In this document: piece by piece, positions 54,656 to 64,000 of the stretch | Layout: every line of letters begins with the position of its first letter | How positions within the stretch are numbered: the stretch's first letter is position 1 | Program-made: the position numbers and the translations under genes | Assembly: GCF_021043375.1 (NCBI RefSeq) | Contig: NZ_JAJNDV010000002.1 | Span: 124,001 to 188,000 of the forward strand | From: Sphingomonas sp. IC-56 | GTDB lineage: Bacteria; Pseudomonadota; Alphaproteobacteria; Sphingomonadales; Sphingomonadaceae | Length of the DNA: 64,000 nt | Direction of reading: 5' to 3' | Notes under the pieces: model-generated | The model's database searches: none | What the model saw: only the letters and a program-made list of their open reading frames with translations | Told to the model about the DNA's origin: nothing

Positions 54656-55441
54656 TTACTTCGCCGGGGTCGCCTTGAGCGCCGCCGGAGGCGCAGGCAT
54701 CTGCCCACCCTGCGCTGCCGCAGCCTTCTGCGCCGCTTCCATCTTGTCGCGCTCAGCCTTGAACCGCGCGGTCAGCGCGTCGCGGCCCAGCGCTGCGGCG
54801 GGCAGCTTGAACGTGTCGGCATCGAACTTGGCCTTCTCCACCTTTTCCAGCGTCACGCCCTGGCCCATGCGCAGCACCAGGCCCTTGCTCATCAGTTCCT
54901 CGACCTTCTTGTCGACCTTGTTCTCCGGCTGGCCGCTCTCGCGCATTCCCAAGGTCATCATCCGCGTCTGGAGCAGCATCGCCTTGCCCATCTGCTTGTA
55001 GGCCGGATCGGTCGCGATCACCGCGTCGAGCTCGCCGCCCGGCGCAGGCGCGCCGCCCTTGGCGCGCAGCTTCCACAACTCGCCGGGCAGGTTGGCGATC
55101 GTCTCGGTACCCGTCTTCGCCAGTTCATAGTCCGGCTGCTGCGGCGGCGCTGGCGGCTTGGCACCCGATTCCTTCATGGCGGTGCCGATCACCTGGCCCA
55201 GATCGTCGATCTTCGCGACCACCGTTCCCTGGCTGTCCTTGCCTACCAGATAGTCGACGCCGTCCTTGCGGATCAGCGTGTTGCCCATCATGTCGATGCG
55301 CGCGTCGCCATTGGCGGCGACCTTCAGCGTCATCCCGGCGGATTGACCGCCCAGCTTATAGGTAGCGGTCGCATCTTCAGGCGACTTGGAACAGGCGGCG
55401 AGGAGCAGCGCCCCGGCCACGGCGAAACGGATACGCATCAT
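54656..55441 (-). CDS. Hypothetical lipoprotein
   Basis: A 261-residue protein with a signal peptide ending LLAAC (lipobox). The mature part has no recognised domain; it contains [18 protein letters not shown], a Pro-rich linker ([10 protein letters not shown]) and a Lys/Ala/Glu-rich C-terminus. The start is MM at 55441 or 55438. It is divergent from recF with a 78-base gap. Confidence 0.72.
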   Translation of the reverse strand: MMRIRFAVAGALLLAACSKSPEDATATYKLGGQSAGMTLKVAANGDARIDMMGNTLIRKDGVDYLVGKDSQGTVVAKIDDLGQVIGTAMKESGAKPPAPPQQPDYELAKTGTETIANLPGELWKLRAKGGAPAPGGELDAVIATDPAYKQMGKAMLLQTRMMTLGMRESGQPENKVDKKVEELMSKGLVLRMGQGVTLEKVEKAKFDADTFKLPAAALGRDALTARFKAERDKMEAAQKAAAAQGGQMPAPPAALKATPAK

Positions 55442-55519
55442 TGGAATTCCTTGCAGTTTCGCGCGCCTTCATCGGCGAAGTGCTGTCGCCCGGCAAGTGG
55501 CTGCGCTAGGACCCGCGCC

Positions 55520-56581
55520 ATGCCCGTCACTCGGCTCGTCCTGACCGACTTCCGCAACCACGCCGACGCCGTGCTGGCTCCCGGCACCGGCTTCGTCGTG
55601 CTCACCGGCGAAAATGGCGCGGGCAAGACCAACATCCTGGAGGCGGTATCGCTGCTCGCCCCGGGCCGCGGCCTACGCCGCGCGCCGTTGAGCGAGATGG
55701 CGCGCCAGGGCGGCAGCGGCGGCTTCGGCGTGGCGGCCAGCCTCGGTGATGTGGAGATCGGCACCGGCACCCAGAGCGCCGCGCCCGAACGCCGGCTGGT
55801 GCGGGTCAACGGCGCCGCAGCAGCCGCCACCGTGCTCGCCGAATGGCTGACCGTGCTGTGGCTTACCCCGGCGATGGACCGGCTGTTCATGGAAGGCCCC
55901 GGCGAGCGTCGCCGCTTCCTCGATCGCCTGACGCTGGCGCTCGCCCCAGGTCACGCCCACGAATCCACGCGTTACGAAGCCGCAATGCGCCAGCGCAATC
56001 GCCTGCTCGCCGACGACACGCCCCCCGATCCAAACTGGCTCGCCGCACTGGAGGCGCGCATGGCCGAACACGGCGCCGCCATCCAGCGCGAGCGCGAGAG
56101 CGCCGTGACCCTGTTGCGCGACCGCCTGGCCGCCGAACCGGAAAGCGTGTTCGCGCGCGCTGGTCTGGCGCTGGAGGGCTGTACCGGCGACGCCTACACC
56201 CTCGCCCGCGACCTGCGCGACAATCGCCGCCGCGATGCCGCCGCCGGCCGCGCGCTCGCCGGCCCGCACCGAAGCGACTTGCTCGTCACCCATGTCAGCA
56301 AGGACCAACCGGCCCAACTCTGCTCCACCGGCGAGCAAAAGGCGCTGCTGCTCGGCCTGGTCCTCGCCCATGCCGAACTGGTCGCCGACCGCGTCGGCCG
56401 CGCGCCTATCCTGCTCCTGGACGAAGTCGCCGCACACCTCGACCCCAGCCGCCGCGCCGCACTGTTCGAGCGCCTGGCGGGTAAGGGCCAGGTGTGGATG
56501 ACGGGCACCGAAGCCGGCCTGTTCGACGCGGTGCCGGGCAATGCCACGCGCTATGCCGTTGCGCATGGCAGGATCGACTAA
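55520..56581 (+). CDS. recF: DNA replication and repair protein RecF
   Basis: SMC-like ATPase that helps load RecA at single-strand gaps. It has 353 residues. P-loop GENGAGKT (30-37), conserved [15 protein letters not shown] at the N-terminus, GPHRSDLLV and the signature [20 protein letters not shown], and Walker [17 protein letters not shown]. gyrB follows 124 bases downstream. The frame is open upstream, but ATG 55520 is where family similarity begins. Confidence 0.95.
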   Translation: MPVTRLVLTDFRNHADAVLAPGTGFVVLTGENGAGKTNILEAVSLLAPGRGLRRAPLSEMARQGGSGGFGVAASLGDVEIGTGTQSAAPERRLVRVNGAAAAATVLAEWLTVLWLTPAMDRLFMEGPGERRRFLDRLTLALAPGHAHESTRYEAAMRQRNRLLADDTPPDPNWLAALEARMAEHGAAIQRERESAVTLLRDRLAAEPESVFARAGLALEGCTGDAYTLARDLRDNRRRDAAAGRALAGPHRSDLLVTHVSKDQPAQLCSTGEQKALLLGLVLAHAELVADRVGRAPILLLDEVAAHLDPSRRAALFERLAGKGQVWMTGTEAGLFDAVPGNATRYAVAHGRID

Positions 56582-56618
56582 ACAGCCACCGCCCCGCCTG
56601 CGGTAACCACTACCCTGA

Positions 56619-59213
<2,595 letters not shown>

Positions 59214-59229
59214 TCAACGCACCGATCCG

Positions 59230-59254
59230 GGCGGCTTCGACCTTCGAAGCCGCC
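59230..59254. terminator. Hairpin between convergent gyrB and DUF885 genes
   Basis: Perfect 11-bp arms GGCGGCTTCGA and TCGAAGCCGCC with a CCT loop. No T tract, so Rho-independent termination is not certain. Confidence 0.6.
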
Positions 59255-59270
59255 GGGATCATGGCCCGCG

Positions 59271-61109
59271 TCATCCCCGGCGCGAGGCGATCCAGCGGTC
59301 GATCTTCTGCTCCAGGATCTGCATCGGCAGCGCGCCGGTCATCAGCACCTGCTCGTGAAATCCCTTCAAGTCGAACCTGCTGCCAAGCGCCTGCTCGGCC
59401 CGGGCGCGCAGTTCCAGGATCTTGAGCTGGCCGACCTTGTACGCCAGCGCCTGGCCCGGCATCGCGATGTAGCGCTCGACTTCGCTGGTCGCGTCGGTGC
59501 GGCTCATCGAACTGTTGTCGAGCATGTACTTGATCGCCTGGTCGCGGGTCCAACCCTTGGCGTGGATACCTGAATCCACCACCAGCCGCATGGCGCGCAG
59601 CATCTCGTCGTTCAGCCCGCCAAACCGCTGATACGGATCGGTCTCCATCCCCAGCTCGTCCCACAGCGTTTCGGCATAAAGCGCCCAGCCCTCGACATAG
59701 GCCGTGTTGCCGCCAAACCGCATGAAGTTGGGCAGTTCGGCATTCTCCTGCGCCAGGCTGATCTGGAAATGGTGCCCCGGCGCACCCTCGTGCAGGTACA
59801 AGGTCTCCTGCCCCCAGGTCGAACGCGAGGGCAGGTCATAGGTGTTGTAGTAGAAGACGCCCGGCCGCGATCCGTCGGGCGCACCCGACATATAGGACCC
59901 GCCCGCGTCAGTCTTCTCGCGGTAATCGGGCACTGGGCGAATCTCGAGGCCCGTCTTGGGCAGGGTCGAGAAGATCTGCCCAACCCGCGCGTTCACCCGC
60001 TTGCCGATCGCATAATATTCGTCGCGCAGTGCATCCTTGCTTGCCGGGCGAAACCTGGCGTCGGTGCGCAGGAACTCGAAGAACGCTGGCAGGTCGCCCT
60101 TGAAGCCCACCTGGGTCTTCACGGCCTCCATCTCGCGCTGGATGCGCGCCACTTCGCTCAGGCCTAGATTGTGGACGTTATCGGCAGAGAGCGGCAGCGT
60201 CGTGTTCTGCTCGATCAGAAAGGCATAAAGCTTGGACCCGCCCTTCATATTGACCAACCCGACATTCTCCCGCGCCGCGGGCAAATATTCCTTGGCCAGG
60301 AAGTCGCGCAGCCGCTGATAGGCCGGGCGGATCTCGTCGCGGATCACCGCCGCGGTCTCGGCGCGCAGCTGTGCCTGGTCCGCCGCCGGCACTTCGGCGG
60401 GGAACGCCTTGAGCGGCGCGTAGAAGGTCGATCCCTCCACCCCTTGCTTCAGCTGGAGGTCGAGCTGGTCGATGACATTGCGCACCACCAGCTTGGGCTG
60501 CACCACGCCCGCCGCCAGCCCCTCGCGGAACCGCGCGATCGACGCGTCGATGATCTGGGCATAGCGATGGTGCCGGCTGATGCTGTCGCGGTAATCCTTT
60601 ACCGTCTTGAACGGCGCGGCGCTCTGGCCCGAGGCGAGGTCGGGATAGAAGGTGTGGATGCCGCTAAAGTGATCGATCGGCCGCACCACGCTGAGCGAGA
60701 GGAGCTCCGGGCTGAGCGCGCGCAGTCCGAGCTGCGTCTGCCACTTGAAGATGTCATAGGCGAGCTGGTCGGTGGCCGACAGCACCGCACGGTCGATCCG
60801 CCCCAGCGCCGCCAGGTCCTTCTCGCCCGCGGCACGCTCGGCGTCGTAATAGGCGTCGCTGATCATGTCGCCGAGCTGGTCGGCATAGCGCATGTCGCCG
60901 CGGAACAGCGCGTTCAGCGGATTGCGGCGAAGACTGTCCTCGTCGCTCTGCTTGAACAGCGCGTGGAGCGCCGCCGACGCGTCCGCTTGGCTAGCGACCG
61001 GCGCAGCGGGAGTTTCGACCGCCGGAGCGCTGTCGCCACCGGTGGTCGTGCAAGCCGATAGGATCGCCGCAATGGCACTGGCGGCGAGAAGGTGTACGCG
61101 CAAGATCAT
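59271..61109 (-). CDS. DUF885 family lipoprotein, possible metallopeptidase
   Basis: A protein of about 612 residues with a signal peptide and lipobox ending LSAC. DUF885 domain: FKWQTQLGLRALSPELLSLSVV, YLHEGAPGHHFQISLAQEN with a His-Glu-x-x-x-x-His arrangement close to zinc-peptidase motifs, and VEGWALYAETLWDELGM. Family members are thought to be secreted dipeptidases or similar hydrolases, unproven. Translation from ATG 61109 places the signal peptide at the N-terminus; AGGGG is very close to it, and the frame is open upstream to 61166. Confidence 0.82.
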   Translation of the reverse strand: MILRVHLLAASAIAAILSACTTTGGDSAPAVETPAAPVASQADASAALHALFKQSDEDSLRRNPLNALFRGDMRYADQLGDMISDAYYDAERAAGEKDLAALGRIDRAVLSATDQLAYDIFKWQTQLGLRALSPELLSLSVVRPIDHFSGIHTFYPDLASGQSAAPFKTVKDYRDSISRHHRYAQIIDASIARFREGLAAGVVQPKLVVRNVIDQLDLQLKQGVEGSTFYAPLKAFPAEVPAADQAQLRAETAAVIRDEIRPAYQRLRDFLAKEYLPAARENVGLVNMKGGSKLYAFLIEQNTTLPLSADNVHNLGLSEVARIQREMEAVKTQVGFKGDLPAFFEFLRTDARFRPASKDALRDEYYAIGKRVNARVGQIFSTLPKTGLEIRPVPDYREKTDAGGSYMSGAPDGSRPGVFYYNTYDLPSRSTWGQETLYLHEGAPGHHFQISLAQENAELPNFMRFGGNTAYVEGWALYAETLWDELGMETDPYQRFGGLNDEMLRAMRLVVDSGIHAKGWTRDQAIKYMLDNSSMSRTDATSEVERYIAMPGQALAYKVGQLKILELRARAEQALGSRFDLKGFHEQVLMTGALPMQILEQKIDRWIASRRG

Positions 61110-61186
61110 GCCCCTGAACAAGAAAACGGTGCCCGCACCGATGCGGCACCCCACAAGCGCTGGCAAGCCCGCCTGACGTCAGTGCC

Positions 61187-62032
61187 TCAGCGAAACGCCC
61201 ACCGCATCGTCTCGGCCGCGCCCCGGGTCACCGCCCGCACCGCCGGCGCCGCCAATCCTGGGCCGGAGAGCCCATGCATTCGCCGCGCCCAAGGGGGCAG
61301 CAAGTCGATCGCGGCCTGAAAGGTCAGTGTCTGAAACGGCTTGGCGGCAACGCTGGGCGCAGGCTGGTTGAGCAGCACATGCGCCACGTCGCGGGTGCGG
61401 GCGTCGACCAGCAGTTCAGGGCGCATCGCCGCGATCAGCGCCTCGGCCTCGGCCCGGCTATGCGGCACCGGATCGGCGCCCAGCTTCTCGCCCACCACCG
61501 CCACCTCGGCGAAATAGCGGTCCTGATCGGCCAGCGACATGCCCGGCTCCGCATAGCGCCGCCACGCGTCGAGAAAGCTGATACTCTCGGTCACATGCAC
61601 CCAGGCGAGCAGCCGGGGATCGTCGGCGCGATAGGGCGTGCCATCCGGCAGCGTCCCATGGACGAAGCCATGCACCTGCCGCACCTTGGCGATGATCGCC
61701 TCCGCTTCCGCGCGCGAGCCATAGCTGGTCACGGCGATGAAGCGCGCCGTCCGCCGCAGCCGCCCATGCATGTCCTCGCGAAAACGCGAATGGTCCCACA
61801 CCCCGGCCAGCACCGCGGGGTGGAGCATCTGGAGCAGCAGCGAGGCGACGCCACCCACCATCATGCTGGTCAGGTCGCCATGCACGCGCCAGGTCACCGA
61901 TTGCGGCCCGAACAGCCCGTTCGCCTGCCGCACCACCGGGCGCTCACCGCGCGAAGAATCGTGAAACACCGAACGCACTTGCCCGATCAGGGCGGTCTTC
62001 AGCGATCGCGCGGCAAGCTGGGCAGGGTTCAT
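61187..62032 (-). CDS. Oxygenase MpaB family protein (DUF2236)
   Basis: A 281-residue helical protein of the MpaB/rubber oxygenase Lcp-related group: GDLTSMMVGGVASLLLQMLHPAVLAGVWDHS, TARFIAVTSYGSRAEAEAIIAKVRQVHGFV, and HVTESISFLDAWRRY are conserved segments. Members bind a b-type haem and oxidise hydrophobic compounds. The substrate is unknown. Start ATG 62032. It is oriented away from the ppc gene, with about 110 bases between. Confidence 0.88.
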   Translation of the reverse strand: MNPAQLAARSLKTALIGQVRSVFHDSSRGERPVVRQANGLFGPQSVTWRVHGDLTSMMVGGVASLLLQMLHPAVLAGVWDHSRFREDMHGRLRRTARFIAVTSYGSRAEAEAIIAKVRQVHGFVHGTLPDGTPYRADDPRLLAWVHVTESISFLDAWRRYAEPGMSLADQDRYFAEVAVVGEKLGADPVPHSRAEAEALIAAMRPELLVDARTRDVAHVLLNQPAPSVAAKPFQTLTFQAAIDLLPPWARRMHGLSGPGLAAPAVRAVTRGAAETMRWAFR

Positions 62033-62143
62033 CGCTCACTAGGTAAGAAGCGCCCGCCGATGCGCAAGATTGTTGCTCTGCTTGCCGTAGCACACAAGCC
62101 TTCGTTGCGCGACGACAACAAGTGTTTCGGTTGACCGGCTTCC

Positions 62144-64000
62144 ATGCGCAGTGCAGCAAATGCCGCCATGGCTAGCCTGGCGATCGCGAACAACCCGGAC
62201 ATCCGCTTCCTTGGACGCCTGCTCGGCGACGTGATCCGCGCTTATGGCGGCGAGGAACTGTTCAAGCGAATCGAATATATCCGCGCCACTTCGGTCGACC
62301 GCCATCGCGGCGTCGCCGGCGCCGGGGCGATCGATCCCGGTCTGGACCGCCTGTCGCTGGACGAGACGCTCGACTTCGTGCGCGGCTTCATGCTGTTCTC
62401 CATGCTCGCCAACCTGGTCGAGGACCGCCACGGCTCCGAGACCGAGCCGCAGGCCGATGTCACCTCGGCGCTGGAACGGCTGGCGGGCAGCGGCATTGGC
62501 CGCGACGCGGTCAAGGCGCTGCTCGGCCATGCGCTGATCGTCCCGGTGCTCACCGCGCACCCGACCGAAGTGCGCCGCAAGTCGATGATCGACCACAAGA
62601 ACCGCATCGCCGAACTGATGCGGCTCAAGGATCACGGGCTGGAGGAAACCCCCGACGGCGACAAGGTGGATGAGGCGATCCTGCGCCAGATCGCGCTGCT
62701 GTGGCAGACGCGGGTGCTGCGCCGCGAGAAGCTGGGCGTCGCCGACGAGATCGAAACTGCGCTGTCGTACCTGAGCGACGTGTTCCTGCCCGTCCTGCCC
62801 GCGCTCTATGCCCGCTGGGACCGAGCGCTGGGCGAGCGCGTCCCCTCCTTCCTGCGCGCCGGCAACTGGATTGGCGGCGACCGCGACGGCAATCCGTTCG
62901 TCACCGCGGACTCGCTCCGCCTCGTGCTGGCGCGCTCCTCCCAGGCGGTGCTCGGCTATTATTTCGACGCGGTGCACGCGCTGGGCGCCGAACTGTCCAT
63001 CTCCACCGAGCATGTTCAGGTCAGCGCAGACCTGCTCAAGCTGGCCGAGGCGAGCCACGACACCGGCGGGAGCCGTCGGGACGAGCCCTATCGCCGCGCG
63101 CTGTCGGGCATCTACGCCCGGCTCTCCGCGACGCATGAAAAGCTCGCCGACAAGCCTCCTGCCCGCCCCGCGCCGATCCCCGGCCAAGCCTATGCCGATC
63201 CCGCCGAACTACGCGAGGAACTGGCCATCATCGCCCGCGGCCTCTCCGCCGATCCGAACGACCCGCTCGCCAGCGGCGGTGCGCTCGGTCGGCTGATCCG
63301 TGCGGTCGACACCTTCGGCTTCCATCTCGCCACGCTCGACATGCGCCAGAACAGCGCGGTGCATGAGCGGGTCGTCGCCGAGCTGCTGCACGCCGCCGGG
63401 GTCGAGGACGATTATGCCCTGCTCGACGAGGATGCCCGCGTCGCGCTACTCCGCCGCGAGCTTGCCAGCCCCAGGCTGCTGACCAGTCCTTATGCCGCCT
63501 ATTCGGAAGAGACCGCGTCCGAACTCGCCATCGTCCGCGCCGCGGCGGAGGCGCACGGCAAGTACGGGCGCCAGTGCATCACGCACTACATCGTATCCAT
63601 GGCGCAATCCGTGTCCGACCTGCTCGAAGTGCATGTGCTGCTCAAAGAGGCCGGGCTCTACATCCCCGGCGACGAGCCCCAGGCGCATGTCATGGCGATC
63701 CCGCTGTTCGAAACCATTGCCGACCTGGAGGGCGCGCCGGCGATCATGGAAGCCTGGCTTGCGCTCCCTGAAGTCGCGGCGATCGCTGCTGCACGCGGGC
63801 ACCAGGAAGTGATGATCGGCTATTCCGATTCCAACAAGGATGGCGGCTATCTCACCTCTACCTGGCAGCTGTCGCGCGGTTCCACCGCCCTCAAGCCGGT
63901 GTTCGAGCGTGCGGACCTTGCCATGCAGCTCTTCCACGGGCGCGGCGGCGCAGTCGGGCGCGGCGGCGGCTCCAGCTTCTCGGCGATCCTCGCCCAGCCG
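62144..64000 (+). CDS. ppc: Phosphoenolpyruvate carboxylase (3' truncated by window end)
   Basis: Carboxylates phosphoenolpyruvate to oxaloacetate, the main anaplerotic reaction in many bacteria. The first 619 codons are in the window and the frame is open to base 64000; the usual length is near 900 residues, so about a third is missing. Motifs: catalytic His139 in LTAHPTEVRRKS, WIGGDRDGNPFVTAD, FHLATLDMRQNS, and the PEP-binding MIGYSDSNKDGGYLTSTW and FHGRGGAVGRGGG. ATG 62144 and 62168 are both possible; neither has a clear ribosome binding site. Confidence 0.96.
   Translation, partial: MRSAANAAMASLAIANNPDIRFLGRLLGDVIRAYGGEELFKRIEYIRATSVDRHRGVAGAGAIDPGLDRLSLDETLDFVRGFMLFSMLANLVEDRHGSETEPQADVTSALERLAGSGIGRDAVKALLGHALIVPVLTAHPTEVRRKSMIDHKNRIAELMRLKDHGLEETPDGDKVDEAILRQIALLWQTRVLRREKLGVADEIETALSYLSDVFLPVLPALYARWDRALGERVPSFLRAGNWIGGDRDGNPFVTADSLRLVLARSSQAVLGYYFDAVHALGAELSISTEHVQVSADLLKLAEASHDTGGSRRDEPYRRALSGIYARLSATHEKLADKPPARPAPIPGQAYADPAELREELAIIARGLSADPNDPLASGGALGRLIRAVDTFGFHLATLDMRQNSAVHERVVAELLHAAGVEDDYALLDEDARVALLRRELASPRLLTSPYAAYSEETASELAIVRAAAEAHGKYGRQCITHYIVSMAQSVSDLLEVHVLLKEAGLYIPGDEPQAHVMAIPLFETIADLEGAPAIMEAWLALPEVAAIAAARGHQEVMIGYSDSNKDGGYLTSTWQLSRGSTALKPVFERADLAMQLFHGRGGAVGRGGGSSFSAILAQP

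Overview
The window looks like chromosome of an alphaproteobacterium, most likely Sphingomonas or a close relative (Sphingomonadales). The evidence is high GC throughout, an exosortase/PEP-CTERM regulatory pair, a small DUF465 protein, many secreted or lipoprotein products of types common in sphingomonads, and a dispersed family of GC-rich palindromes (GTCATCCCGGC..GCCGGGAT type). The assignment rests on gene content and style, not on a database search. The window is gene-dense, and I see no rRNA, tRNA, CRISPR array, phage or insertion sequence in it.

Layout. 1-4714: the end of a PEP-CTERM signalling cluster (prsK, cut by the window edge; prsR; a PrsT-like TPR protein). 4758-6620: a DUF815 ATPase and an HWE-type histidine kinase. 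6731-9714: an Uup-type ABC-F ATPase, a periplasmic cupin and a PepSY protein. The PepSY gene leads into an OmpR-type regulator and its kinase (9746-11837). 11834-16475: a flavin monooxygenase, a pyrimidine nucleotidase overlapping dapD, and a tryptophan-degradation pair (tryptophan 2,3-dioxygenase plus a kynureninase-like enzyme). 16584-21645: a CoA-binding protein and Mrp ATPase, divergent from hflK-hflC and a DegP-like protease. 21720-26047: a HerA-like ATPase, an OPT transporter and two small proteins.

26625-30224 encodes a two-gene glycan module, a GT4 glycosyltransferase with a large extra C-terminal domain and a GH130-type glycosidase or phosphorylase. It is followed by queF and the divergent operon sseA-metC-mscS (30337-34140). 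34248-36652 is a NatAB-like ABC exporter. 36771-43411 holds a DUF482 acyltransferase, two large multi-pass membrane proteins, a methyltransferase and a membrane-anchored GT2; I read the last four as a candidate lipid-linked glycan pathway. 43436-52892: argG, cfa, a molybdopterin lipoprotein with a b-type cytochrome, a flavin reductase-like protein, a TauE/SafE exporter, rlmN, a histidine phosphatase and an outer-membrane beta-barrel protein.

52893-64000 contains the replication genes dnaN, recF and gyrB, with two lipoprotein genes on the opposite strand between dnaN and recF. These are followed by a DUF885 peptidase-like lipoprotein, an MpaB-type oxygenase and the first 619 codons of phosphoenolpyruvate carboxylase, which runs off the window. 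Most genes are housekeeping or envelope functions. The least explained parts are the GT4-GH130 module, the 37.9-43.4 kb envelope glycan block and the palindromic repeat family. I did not find a clearly new defence or mobile system.
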